DNA of 64,000 nt from Phycisphaerae bacterium. GTDB lineage: Bacteria; Planctomycetota; Phycisphaerae; Sedimentisphaerales; Anaerobacaceae. The stretch spans positions 62,001 to 126,000 of the forward strand of contig JAQTLP010000008.1 in NCBI GenBank assembly GCA_028714855.1. The letters are read 5' to 3'. A program made the translations under genes and the position numbers. Under the pieces are notes generated by a model. It made no database searches and was not told where the DNA came from. It saw only the letters and a program-made list of their open reading frames with translations. Positions 44,065-52,292 of the stretch are shown here, in pieces (position 1 is the stretch's first letter; each line of letters begins with the position of its first letter).

Positions 44065-44295
44065 TCAATTGCCTGATTTATTGGCGTCGAGACGGTGCGA
44101 AACAGCGGCGGGACTTATTAAATTTTCCAGCCGAAGCTGCTTTTGCCAAAGCTGCTGTTTCAGCCGATTCTGTTCGGCTGTGCACACACAAATTTTATAG
44201 AAAGTGCGGTTGTCAGCGTTACGGAGATAAATGGTAAGAATTAAGGCAGCCGTAAAACAAAAAACAACAAAAACAAAGCAAAACCAAGACCTCAT
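44065..44295 (-). CDS. ftsL: FtsL-like division protein
   Basis: A 76-residue bitopic protein with one membrane helix (about 4-24) and a short charged helical tail with a leucine-heptad feel (…QNRLKQQLWQKQLRLENLI…). Sequence alone would not name it. Its place between rsmH and ftsI, where ftsL lies in most dcw clusters, and its size and topology make FtsL the best call. FtsL links FtsI/FtsW to the divisome. Confidence 0.65.
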   Translation of the reverse strand: MRSWFCFVFVVFCFTAALILTIYLRNADNRTFYKICVCTAEQNRLKQQLWQKQLRLENLISPAAVSHRLDANKSGN

Positions 44296-44304
44296 TGCGT
44301 AACC

Positions 44305-45147
44305 TTACCGAGCCGGCAATTTCAAATTCATCCCAACGAAAAGATTATCCTCGCTGTCTAAAACACCGGCGTTCAGCTCTGCTATCTCGCTGCAGCGGCT
44401 TCCACTGCCAAGCTGGTCGGCGGCAATCTGCCATAAACTGTCGCCTTCACGCACAACGTAGCTGCTGTTTTGTTCCGCCGGGCTGCTATTAGCCAAAAGA
44501 TGTCTATCACCGATGGATTCGACCTTAGTAAATTCCGTCCCGGAAAGGACGTTCACAATCCTGTCTTTATCCGGCGCCGAAGCCACCAGCGGCGGTATGA
44601 CAAGCTTTTGCCCGACACTGAGTTCGTCGGGTGATTTCAATTGTTTGCGATTGGCCTTGAATATCCTGGTGATGTTTATTAGTTTGTTGCCTTGTCTGGA
44701 ACCGTAAAATTTTCTGGCTATGCTGGCGAGGCTGTCGCCTTTACTGACGACATAGATTTTTGAAAGCAGTGTTTCATCCGATTCGGCCTTCGGACTTTCG
44801 TCTATTGCCGCCACTGCCTGCGCCGCAACAGCAATCGCCTGCTCCGCCGCGGTCTCTTTTATGATTGAGGTGTTTTCCGCCGCCGTCATTGCAGGAATAA
44901 TATCCTGATTGCCTGCGGAAGGCAGTTCAACCTGCGCCGGCTTTTGTTCTACCGATTCTCTCATATTAATGACCCCGCGCTCCTTGGCTGCGATGGCAGG
45001 CAGATTGTTCTGCGACCTAACCATTTTGGTGGTCAGCTCATTATTATTTCCGCTTTCGTGAAAGCTCGGCAGCCCGTTAATTACAAGTGCGATTATGAAT
45101 ATAAAAACCAAACCTAACAGCAACCCAATCTTGGCGTCGGAAGCCAT
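44305..45147 (-). CDS. LysM-domain membrane protein in the dcw cluster
   Basis: A 280-residue protein with one N-terminal helix (about 8-25), a low-complexity linker, and two LysM domains. The first is about 130-180 (YVVSKGDSLASIARKFYGSRQG…LSVGQKLVIPP). The second is about 228-278 (YVVREGDSLWQIAADQLGSGSRC…LFVGMNLKLP). LysM domains bind peptidoglycan. It sits between rsmH and ftsL, where most bacteria have no such gene, and so may be a septal peptidoglycan sensor or anchor. AAGGAG precedes the start. Confidence 0.85.
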   Translation of the reverse strand: MASDAKIGLLLGLVFIFIIALVINGLPSFHESGNNNELTTKMVRSQNNLPAIAAKERGVINMRESVEQKPAQVELPSAGNQDIIPAMTAAENTSIIKETAAEQAIAVAAQAVAAIDESPKAESDETLLSKIYVVSKGDSLASIARKFYGSRQGNKLINITRIFKANRKQLKSPDELSVGQKLVIPPLVASAPDKDRIVNVLSGTEFTKVESIGDRHLLANSSPAEQNSSYVVREGDSLWQIAADQLGSGSRCSEIAELNAGVLDSEDNLFVGMNLKLPAR

Positions 45148-45177
45148 AATGAAACTCCTTTTTCCTTTTTTAGTATC

Positions 45178-46122
45178 TTACGACTTTTGGGCAATTCTTA
45201 ACTTTGCGCTTCTTGCTCTCGCGTTTTCTGATATTTCCTGCCGCGACGGCACAATCGGCTTTTTTGTGACGTCGGAGTAAATATTATCCTTTTTATTCTG
45301 CTTAAAACTATTCTTAACTAATCTGTCTTCCAAACTATGATAACTAATGACAGCTACCTGTCCATCTTTCTTTAACAGTCCCGGCACCGAACCAAGCAGC
45401 TTCTCCAGGTTTCCCAGCTCATTGTTTACTGCTATTCGCAGGGCCTGAAAGGTTCTGGTTGCCGGATGTATTTTTGTCTTTCCTTTCCCCGCCGGCCTGT
45501 TAAGCGCCTTGCAAATTACCGCTGCCAGCTGGCCGGTTGTAGTTATCGGCCGGCCCTGACGATGATTTACGATAAACCGCGCTATCCGCCTTGAGGCCCT
45601 GTCCTGGCCAAACCCGTAAATCAAATCGGCCAAGTCTTTTTCATCCGTCTTATTAACTATATCGGCAGCGGTGGTCTTTAATCTTTCGTCGATTCTCATA
45701 TCAAGGGGCGAATCTATCTGGAAACTCAGCCCCATCCTGGCGCCAGCCAGCTGCGACGAGCAGAGACCCAAATCAGCCAATATAAAATCGATCTTTTCTA
45801 TACCCTGTTCGGAAAGCTGCTCACCAATCTGGGAAAAATTAGCGCGAATCAAAATAACCCTGCAAACAAGGTTCTTTAATCTTAAATGGGCCCTTCGGAT
45901 AGAATCTTTATCGACATCCAGGCCAATGAGAACTCCCTCAGGGCCCAATCTTGAGCCGAACAGAAGACTATGACCTCCTTGTCCTATGGTCGCATCGACC
46001 ATCACTCCATCCGTGGGCAAATGTATCCGTTCGGCCAACGTTCCTGCAAGAACCGGAATATGCGAAACTACCGAACTATTCACTTCTAAATCTGCAAACC
46101 CCATATAGGGTCTGGCTTCCAT
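45178..46122 (-). CDS. rsmH: 16S rRNA m4C1402 methyltransferase
   Basis: A 314-residue RsmH/MraW. The N-terminal HIPVLAGTLAERI, the SAM-binding VDATIGQGGHSLL, DFILADLGLCSSQLAGARMGLSF and the C-terminal AVISYHSLEDRLVKNSFK fit the family. It methylates the ribosomal P site and is the standard second gene of dcw clusters. Here a 69-codon gene separates it from mraZ. Confidence 0.95.
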   Translation of the reverse strand: MEARPYMGFADLEVNSSVVSHIPVLAGTLAERIHLPTDGVMVDATIGQGGHSLLFGSRLGPEGVLIGLDVDKDSIRRAHLRLKNLVCRVILIRANFSQIGEQLSEQGIEKIDFILADLGLCSSQLAGARMGLSFQIDSPLDMRIDERLKTTAADIVNKTDEKDLADLIYGFGQDRASRRIARFIVNHRQGRPITTTGQLAAVICKALNRPAGKGKTKIHPATRTFQALRIAVNNELGNLEKLLGSVPGLLKKDGQVAVISYHSLEDRLVKNSFKQNKKDNIYSDVTKKPIVPSRQEISENARARSAKLRIAQKS

Positions 46123-46134
46123 TATTTGTTGATT

Positions 46135-46344
46135 TCAACCTACGGCCACGGCATTTCTGCAGGTCTTAAGCTTCTTAACTGCCGACGAAAATTTAATACA
46201 GGAAAAGGCCTTATCGAGCTTCTTCAGCCGTTCCAGCCGTTCGGAAAGAATTTCCAGCGAGGCAAGGGTTTGTTCGTCAACCGCCCTTTCACCGGTAAGC
46301 CCCTGTTCAACAATCTGACAATGATTCAAATCCATTCCAATCAT
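46135..46344 (-). CDS. 69-aa helical protein between mraZ and rsmH
   Basis: A short protein, almost all helix, with an internal heptad-like part (QTLASLEILSERLERLKKLDKAF) and two later Cys. GGAGG lies five bases before ATG 46344. It ends 13 bases before rsmH and starts 21 after the mraZ stop, so it is part of the dcw operon. No family is recognised. Confidence 0.6.
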   Translation of the reverse strand: MIGMDLNHCQIVEQGLTGERAVDEQTLASLEILSERLERLKKLDKAFSCIKFSSAVKKLKTCRNAVAVG

Positions 46345-46364
46345 TTTTGCCTCCACCTAATAAG

Positions 46365-46838
46365 TTAAAGTTCCTTGCTTTCTTTCTGCAAGACAACCTG
46401 CCTTGCCTGCGACATCTGTTTCTGATATTGAGCCATATTGTCCGTAAGATATTGCTCCCAGTTTTCGCTGTTCCATAGCTCGATGTGGTCTCTGACGCCA
46501 ACGAGCGTTACCTGGTCTTTCAGGCCCGCCCTTTTTCTCAATCTTTCGTTCAAAAGCAAACGTCCCTGATTATCGAGCTCTACCTTGCTGGCCAATGCGA
46601 AACTTATCCGCTCGAACGCCACAGTTTCATCAGGTGCAGCAGTGCCGGGCGCAATCGCAAGGGCAATCCGCTCGAAATATCTCTCTGGATATAAACAAAG
46701 TATGCCGTTGGCGCCGAGGACGAGATAAAAATTGCTGCCGTGCTCATCGGCATCAATCTGGCTTCTGAGCTTGTTGGATATGAGCACTCTGCTCTTGCCG
46801 TCGATTACGTGTTCATATTCGCCTGTTAACAAAAGCAT
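46365..46838 (-). CDS. mraZ: Transcription regulator MraZ
   Basis: A 157-residue MraZ with the twin SpoVT/AbrB-type halves: LTGEYEHVIDGKSRVLISNKLR at the start and FALASKVELDNQGRLLLNERLRKRAGL in the second. It represses dcw clusters by binding repeated boxes in its own promoter. ATG 46838 matches the family start (…GEYEH…); the longer frame to 46883 would include the promoter boxes. It is the first gene of the division cluster. Confidence 0.93.
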   Translation of the reverse strand: MLLLTGEYEHVIDGKSRVLISNKLRSQIDADEHGSNFYLVLGANGILCLYPERYFERIALAIAPGTAAPDETVAFERISFALASKVELDNQGRLLLNERLRKRAGLKDQVTLVGVRDHIELWNSENWEQYLTDNMAQYQKQMSQARQVVLQKESKEL

Positions 46839-47139
46839 GGCATTTATCCCACTGAGACAATTAACAATGGGAAATGCTACCACTTCTTACCACTTTGTCA
46901 ACACGTAAAATTATTTTTCCTGGAATTTTTGTGAAATTTTATTATAGGACTATACTTGAAAAACTCGTAATTCCTTTATTAAAATGCGTTTAGGAAAAAA
47001 ATCGGCCCTGTGTTTGAACTAAATGTTATTTAAGCGTTTTTCACAGGTTTCTCTGTGACTTTATTGCTCTGGTTCACAAAGCCAAAAACTGCGGAATTAT
47101 TAAGGTGCCGAATACTTGGGAAAAAGTAGGTATAAAAAA
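46839..47139. other. mraZ upstream region up to tRNA-Gly
   Basis: AT-rich gap with the mraZ promoter and boxes at its left end. No gene or further hairpin is seen to the right; a T run (minus strand) follows the tRNA-Gly. Confidence 0.5.
46878..46901 (-). promoter_or_regulatory. mraZ promoter with MraZ-like boxes
   Basis: On the minus strand TTGACA (46896-46901) is followed by two GTGGTA boxes with a 10-base period (46888-46893 and 46878-46883). A third similar AGTGGGA lies nearer the start. The spacing is that of known MraZ operator boxes (TGGGN with 5-base gaps). The -10 is weak (TAGCAT). Confidence 0.55.
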
Positions 47140-47210
47140 AGCGGGTGATGGGAATCGAACCCACATGACCAGCTTGGAAGGCTGGAGCTTTACCACTAAG
47201 CTACACCCGC
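47140..47210 (-). tRNA. tRNA-Gly (TCC)
   Basis: A 71-base cloverleaf. The acceptor GCGGGTG pairs with CACCCGC, the D-loop is AGTGGTA, the anticodon loop CTTCCAA gives anticodon TCC, and the T-loop is TTCGATTC. The discriminator is U, normal for glycine. CCA is not encoded. A T run follows. Confidence 0.97.
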
Positions 47211-47298
47211 ATGTTTTATTTACTATTTACTATTTTCTGTTTATTATTTAATATCCGTCTATAAATTGTAAATAATCAATAACCAATAGTCAATCATT

Positions 47299-48591
47299 AT
47301 GAGTATAGCAGATATAGCAAAACAGGCCAAGAAAGCCTCAATTCAATTAGCAGCGGTCAAAAGCAGCGTTAAAAATGCCGCATTAGCAGAGATTGCCAGG
47401 GCTCTGAAGCAAAACACCGATGAAATCATCTCCGCCAACAAGATAGACTTATCTGACGCTGAGAAAAATAAGCTCTCCCCTGCCCTGTTGAAACGATTGA
47501 AGTTCGACGAAAATAAAATAGCTGACGTCATCGCCGGGATTGAGAGCCTGATTAAGTTAGATGACCCGGTCAGCAAAACCTTATCAGCCACCGAGCTTGA
47601 TAAAGGGCTGGAGCTTTACAAAGTCAGCTGTCCGATTGGAGTCATCGGAGTTATCTTCGAATCCCGGCCCGATGCGCTTGTGCAAATCTCCACGCTCTGC
47701 CTGAAAAGCGGCAATGCAGTCCTGCTCAAAGGCGGAAGCGAGGCAGCCAATACAAATAAGATTCTGGCGAAAGTTATCGCCGAAGCTACATCGGTTCTGC
47801 CAAATGGCTGGATTCAGCTGCTTGAAACCCGGCAAGATGTAGCCGAGATGCTCAAGATGGATGAGGACATCGACCTGATTATACCTCGCGGCTCGAACGA
47901 ATTCGTCCGCTACATAATGGACAACACCAATATCCCTGTTCTCGGCCACGCCGATGGTATCTGTCACGTCTATGTCGATGGTGATGCCGATTCGGATATG
48001 GCTGTTAATATCGTCATTGACTCAAAGTGTCAGTACATCGCTGTCTGCAATGCCGCTGAGACCCTGCTGGTCGATGGTAAGATTGCTAAAGAGTTTCTGC
48101 CAAAAGTAAAAACTGCTTTAGAAGAAAAAGGCGTTGAGCTTCGCGGCTGTGAAAAAACACGTTCAATCATCAAGGTCAAAGCCGCCGCGGAGAAGGACTG
48201 GTCAACAGAGTACCTCGATTATATTATCTCGATAAAAGTTGTGGATGGCGTCGATGAGGCGATCGAGCATATAAATCGTTATAGCTCACGCCATACCGAT
48301 ACCATAGTTACCGCCGATGAGGAAAATGCCAAAAAATTTATGGACTTAGTCGATTCCGCAAATGTGTTCTGGAACGCCAGCACGAGATTCAGTGACGGCT
48401 ACCGCTACGGCTTAGGCGCCGAGGTAGGCATAAGCACCAACAAAATCCACGCCCGCGGCCCCGTCGGCCTCGAAGGACTTGTGATTTACAAATGGAAACT
48501 CCTCGGCTCAGGCCAGATTGTCGCAGATTACTCAGGCAGCAAAGAAAAGAAATTTACGCATAAAAACCTTAACAAAAACTGCGAGCTATAA
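47299..48591 (+). CDS. proA: Gamma-glutamyl phosphate reductase
   Basis: A 430-residue ProA, second step of proline synthesis: glutamyl-5-phosphate to the semialdehyde with NADPH. Motifs include CPIGVIGVIFESRPDALVQI, LLKGGSEAANTN, the catalytic Cys in DSKCQYIAVCNAAETLLV, and ASTRFSDGYRYGLGAEVGISTNK near the C-terminus. proB follows eight bases later; the pair in this order forms one unit. Confidence 0.96.
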   Translation: MSIADIAKQAKKASIQLAAVKSSVKNAALAEIARALKQNTDEIISANKIDLSDAEKNKLSPALLKRLKFDENKIADVIAGIESLIKLDDPVSKTLSATELDKGLELYKVSCPIGVIGVIFESRPDALVQISTLCLKSGNAVLLKGGSEAANTNKILAKVIAEATSVLPNGWIQLLETRQDVAEMLKMDEDIDLIIPRGSNEFVRYIMDNTNIPVLGHADGICHVYVDGDADSDMAVNIVIDSKCQYIAVCNAAETLLVDGKIAKEFLPKVKTALEEKGVELRGCEKTRSIIKVKAAAEKDWSTEYLDYIISIKVVDGVDEAIEHINRYSSRHTDTIVTADEENAKKFMDLVDSANVFWNASTRFSDGYRYGLGAEVGISTNKIHARGPVGLEGLVIYKWKLLGSGQIVADYSGSKEKKFTHKNLNKNCEL

Positions 48592-48598
48592 TAATTAG

Positions 48599-49699
48599 AT
48601 GAGAGACTTCAGCAAAACAAAACGGGTAGTCATAAAAATCGGGACAAATACCCTGACCAAAGACAGCGGCATCGACGCCGATTATGTCGGCCGGGTCGCC
48701 GAGCAGGTCGATGCGCTGTTGAAGACGGGGAAACAGGTAGTTGTTATCACTTCCGGGGCTATCGGGATGGGAGCGGGACAACTGAAACTGACCGACAGGG
48801 TAAAAGACATAAAGCTGCGCCAGGCCTGTGCTGCCATAGGACAACCCCTGCTGATGGCCGAATACCGAAAGGCTTTTGAAGAGTTCCACATTACCGTCGC
48901 CCAGGTCTTGCTCACCGCAGACGTGCTCGACAACAGAAAGACATATCTGAATCTTCGCCATTCCATCGAGACACTGCTGAAACTGGGAGTAGTACCTATT
49001 CTGAATGAAAACGACAGCATAAGCACCGACGAAATCGGCTCTGCCTTCGGCGACAATGACAAATTATGCGCACTTGTCGCAAGCAAGCTCGACGCCGATG
49101 TGCTGATTATGCTCAGTGACATCGATGCCCTTTACGACAAGGACCCACGCAAGTTCGACGATGCAAAACCCGTCAAGGCGGTCTTCGAAATTACAGACCA
49201 GATTATAAAAAGCGCCGGCAGCCGCGGCAGCAAATTCGCCACCGGCGGAATGAAAAGCAAGATTGAAGCCGCGAAAATCGCCGCAAACGCCGGCTGCAGG
49301 ATAGTTTTAGCCGACGGCAGAACCGAAAATGTCATCAGCCGAATTATCACCGGCGAGGAAATCGGCACGGTCTTTATGCCTAAAAGAAAATTGAGCAACC
49401 GCGCAAGATGGATTCTAAACAGCTCCGCCGCAGGCGTAATCAACATCGACGAAGGGGCAATGAAAGCTGTTAAGAACCGTAAGAGCTTATTGCCAAGCGG
49501 AGTAACATCCATTGAAGGCTCATTCGAAGCCGGGGACGTTATTATGCTTAACGACAAAGCCAAAGCAGTGACAAATTTGAGCAGCGCCCAGCTAAAATCC
49601 CTTGCGGGCAAACACAGTTCCGAGATTCGCAAAATCCTCGGCCCGAAACACAGGGACGTGGTAGCAATTCCGGAAGACATTGTGTTCGTGGATTATTAA
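48599..49699 (+). CDS. proB: Glutamate 5-kinase with PUA domain
   Basis: A 366-residue ProB. The amino-acid kinase domain (VVIKIGTNTLTKDSG, VVITSGAIGMGAGQL, NENDSISTDEIGSAFGDNDKLCALVA, SRGSKFATGGMKSKIEAAKIA) is followed by a C-terminal PUA domain (from about 280). It phosphorylates glutamate, the first step of proline synthesis, and is usually feedback-inhibited by proline. Confidence 0.96.
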   Translation: MRDFSKTKRVVIKIGTNTLTKDSGIDADYVGRVAEQVDALLKTGKQVVVITSGAIGMGAGQLKLTDRVKDIKLRQACAAIGQPLLMAEYRKAFEEFHITVAQVLLTADVLDNRKTYLNLRHSIETLLKLGVVPILNENDSISTDEIGSAFGDNDKLCALVASKLDADVLIMLSDIDALYDKDPRKFDDAKPVKAVFEITDQIIKSAGSRGSKFATGGMKSKIEAAKIAANAGCRIVLADGRTENVISRIITGEEIGTVFMPKRKLSNRARWILNSSAAGVINIDEGAMKAVKNRKSLLPSGVTSIEGSFEAGDVIMLNDKAKAVTNLSSAQLKSLAGKHSSEIRKILGPKHRDVVAIPEDIVFVDY

Positions 49700-49754
49700 T
49701 TTACCGCGGAGTTAACCGGGCAAGGCGATTATTTGCGGGAGGCCAGGCCAAATC

Positions 49755-50600
49755 GTGATAAGGTTTAAGTGTATATATTGCGGGCAAAGGATGCTGGCGC
49801 AAGAGGATGGACGCGGCAAGAAAGGCAAATGCCCCAAGTGTAATCATCTGGTGGTTGTCCCCCAGACAACCAAAGGCAGGCCGGCTATCAGCTCCGACAT
49901 TCCGGAGCCGCTGCAGCAGGTAATGGAGTCGGTTGCCACATTAAGCACTGCACAGGGTTCGCCCGATGATATAGCTGAGGTCTACAGGGAAAAAGCCGGA
50001 TGGTTTATTCCCACATACGATGAGTTGTCGCTGTTTCTGATGGCGGTGACGTTCATCCTGCTTGGCGCCGCCAACGCCACAATGCGAGAGCAGATATATA
50101 AATGGATAAAAGGAATTCATGACTTCCGGGTGTATCTTTTATCTGCGGTTTTTCTGGGAGGCTTAGTTCTCAGTCTATACCACGTTTTCACTGCAAAGGA
50201 AAAAACTGATCATGAAAAGATGGTTATGCTGTTCTTCGCAGTGGTGGCAAATGCGGGCACGGGCATCATATCCGGATGGTATGTGTTAAAAAACAACGAC
50301 GTTAACAACTGGCAGCTTGTCTTCCCGATATGGAACATAATCAACGGTGCTCTGCTGCTGTTGATGCTGCGCCTCAGGATTATCGATGAAAAGTGTATCA
50401 GCGACCGTGATGCCACAGCCGTTCAGATTATTCTCGGCCTGATAGCAGTCCTTATTATTTTCATACTCTGCAACTACGTCTTCAAACTGTATTGGGCCAT
50501 CACTTTTTCAATATGCCTCATCTATGCAACCAGCTTCGACAGGGCGCTTCAAAGCGTCTTTCCCGGTTTATCGAGCCAAAGCAGCGAACCAATATCCTGA
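49755..50600 (+). CDS. Zinc-ribbon membrane protein, unknown
   Basis: A 281-residue protein. It begins with a four-Cys ribbon (IRFKCIYCGQRM, GKKGKCPKCNHLVVVP; Cys at about 6, 9, 27 and 30), the small ribbon typical of Planctomycetes proteins. A linker leads to about six membrane helices (roughly 90-270). GTG start. Position between proB and tRNA-Leu gives no clue. Function unknown. Confidence 0.75.
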   Translation: MIRFKCIYCGQRMLAQEDGRGKKGKCPKCNHLVVVPQTTKGRPAISSDIPEPLQQVMESVATLSTAQGSPDDIAEVYREKAGWFIPTYDELSLFLMAVTFILLGAANATMREQIYKWIKGIHDFRVYLLSAVFLGGLVLSLYHVFTAKEKTDHEKMVMLFFAVVANAGTGIISGWYVLKNNDVNNWQLVFPIWNIINGALLLLMLRLRIIDEKCISDRDATAVQIILGLIAVLIIFILCNYVFKLYWAITFSICLIYATSFDRALQSVFPGLSSQSSEPIS

Positions 50601-50610
50601 TGTTTTACAA

Positions 50611-50639
50611 TTGACGATTCCCTTCGAATAATCGATAAT
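50611..50639 (+). promoter_or_regulatory. Predicted promoter of tRNA-Leu
   Basis: TTGACG (50611-50616) and GATAAT (50634-50639) with 17-base spacing, ending 17 bases before the mature tRNA. Confidence 0.6.
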
Positions 50640-50656
50640 AAACAGGCAATTTACGG

Positions 50657-50740
50657 GCCGAAGTGGCGGAACTGGCAGACGCGCAGGATTCAAAATCCTG
50701 TCCTGGCAACAGGGTGAGGGTTCAATTCCCTCCTTCGGCA
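50657..50740 (+). tRNA. tRNA-Leu (CAA)
   Basis: An 84-base class II tRNA with a long variable arm. The acceptor GCCGAAG pairs with CTTCGGC, the anticodon loop TTCAAAA gives CAA, and the T-loop is TTCAATT. The discriminator is A, a leucine identity base. CCA is not encoded. Confidence 0.96.
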
Positions 50741-50849
50741 GTGCAATTTAATGTACAGCGTTTAGCGTATAGTGTATAAGGATTAAAAAACAAAAACGTA
50801 TGCCGGTAACACATTGACAGTTCGCCGACACGTATCGGAAAAATATTTG

Positions 50850-51587
50850 ATGCTTCTGAAAGAAAAATTAGAATCCACTGGGAATTTTTTATTCAAGTGG
50901 AGAAGTTTCCTGCCGCTGCTTACGATAGGCCTCTTCCTGATTGTGATGAGACAGTCTTCACACCATAGAAATGAACATTATCCGGACATGCTGTGGGACG
51001 GCATCTGCTTTGGTGTTTCACTATTTGGGTTGGCAATCCGGGTCTTTACCGTAGGTTTCGTCCCCAAAGGAACATCCGGCAGGACAACAGGCAATCCAAA
51101 AGCGAGCACCCTGAATACTACGGGGATGTATTCGGTAATCAGACATCCATTGTACTTAGGCAATTTCTTCGTATGGCTCGGCGTTTCGATGTTCCCTCAT
51201 TCACTGGTTCTTGTTATATCGCTTATTTTACTCTTTTCTTTATACTATTGGCTGATAACCCTCGCAGAGGAAAAAATTCTTCGCGAAAAGTTCGGCAATA
51301 CATTCGCTGAATGGGCACACAGAACGCCATTATTGTTCCCCCGATTCAGAAACTGGCAGAAAGCAGCTTTGCCGTTTTCGCTGAAGACTGTGCTCAAAAG
51401 AGAATACACTACACTCTTTGCTATAATAACTATATTTACTTGCCTGGAAATAGGAAAAGATTTTTTCTATTCAGACAAACTGGTATTTGACCCGGTTTGG
51501 GTATCGTTATTTTTGACAGGATTGTGCTTATACATAATAGTTCGGACACTGAAAAAGAAAGGTGTCCTTAACGTGGAAGGAAGATAA
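50850..51587 (+). CDS. Isoprenylcysteine methyltransferase-like membrane protein (copy 1)
   Basis: A membrane protein of about 245 residues with about six helices. The ICMT/PEMT-type catalytic part reads YSVIRHPLYLGNFFVWLGVSM and later EEKILREKFGNTFAEW. These enzymes use SAM to methylate lipids or small hydrophobic acceptors; the substrate here is unknown. Two extra helices follow the catalytic part. A longer frame from TTG 50814 is possible; no good ribosome site helps decide. A related gene follows 57 bases later. Confidence 0.78.
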   Translation: MLLKEKLESTGNFLFKWRSFLPLLTIGLFLIVMRQSSHHRNEHYPDMLWDGICFGVSLFGLAIRVFTVGFVPKGTSGRTTGNPKASTLNTTGMYSVIRHPLYLGNFFVWLGVSMFPHSLVLVISLILLFSLYYWLITLAEEKILREKFGNTFAEWAHRTPLLFPRFRNWQKAALPFSLKTVLKREYTTLFAIITIFTCLEIGKDFFYSDKLVFDPVWVSLFLTGLCLYIIVRTLKKKGVLNVEGR

Positions 51588-51644
51588 CGCGTAACCTTAT
51601 TTGAAAGGTTCTCGGAGGAGAGGGTCAGTTCCAAGGATTGGTAT

Positions 51645-52271
51645 ATGGGCATACAGAAAAACGGCTTGCTATTCAAGATTGCACGCCAGCGAATAACAGT
51701 TTCCCGCATCTTCGCTGTTCTGGTTCTGCTGCTGATACTTTTTACGGCAAGCTCATTCAGCCAGGACAGCTTGACAGATACGCTCCTTGAAATGTCTGGT
51801 TTATTCCTGCTCACGATTTGCAGCATCGGCAGATTGTGGGCATTATTGTACATAAGCGGCTACAAAAAACTTGAGCTTATCACGGAAGGCCCTTACTCGA
51901 TTGTGCGGCACCCCTTGTATGTTTTCAGTCTCATAGGAGCAATCGGCATCGGATTAGCATCGGAAAACATCCTTGTCCTTGCGGTGCTGATTATTTTCTA
52001 TCTGCTGTATTATCCTCTGACAATTATTGTAGAGGAAAAGAAACTGGTGGACAAATTCGATCAGGGGTATCTCGATTACATAAAACGCACACCGCGGTTC
52101 ATACCTAAATTTTCGCTGTATAAGGGCAGCGTGCAATATCAAATAAACACGGATGTTTTCGTAAGGAAACTGGTGTTTGGAATGTGGTTTATCTGGATTT
52201 TTATTATTCTGCACATTATAGAAATGCTCCAGCAAAGCGGCCACATACCAGTGATTCTGAAGGTGCCGTAG
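51645..52271 (+). CDS. Isoprenylcysteine methyltransferase-like membrane protein (copy 2)
   Basis: A 208-residue protein with the same core as its upstream neighbour: YSIVRHPLYVFSLIGAIGIGL and EEKKLVDKFDQGYLDYIKRTPRF. It has about five helices and one at the C-terminus. AAGGA lies before the ATG. The two are divergent tandem paralogues, possibly acting on the same lipid or as a heteromer. It ends convergent with the nifS operon. Confidence 0.8.
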   Translation: MGIQKNGLLFKIARQRITVSRIFAVLVLLLILFTASSFSQDSLTDTLLEMSGLFLLTICSIGRLWALLYISGYKKLELITEGPYSIVRHPLYVFSLIGAIGIGLASENILVLAVLIIFYLLYYPLTIIVEEKKLVDKFDQGYLDYIKRTPRFIPKFSLYKGSVQYQINTDVFVRKLVFGMWFIWIFIILHIIEMLQQSGHIPVILKVP

Positions 52272-52292
52272 GCAGAGTTTTTTTGCCGACAT

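Noticed and set aside
45095-45140. KTKPNSNPI peptide as another dispersed-repeat copy
   Set aside because: It is the antisense reading of the LysM protein's signal-anchor and is a chance match.
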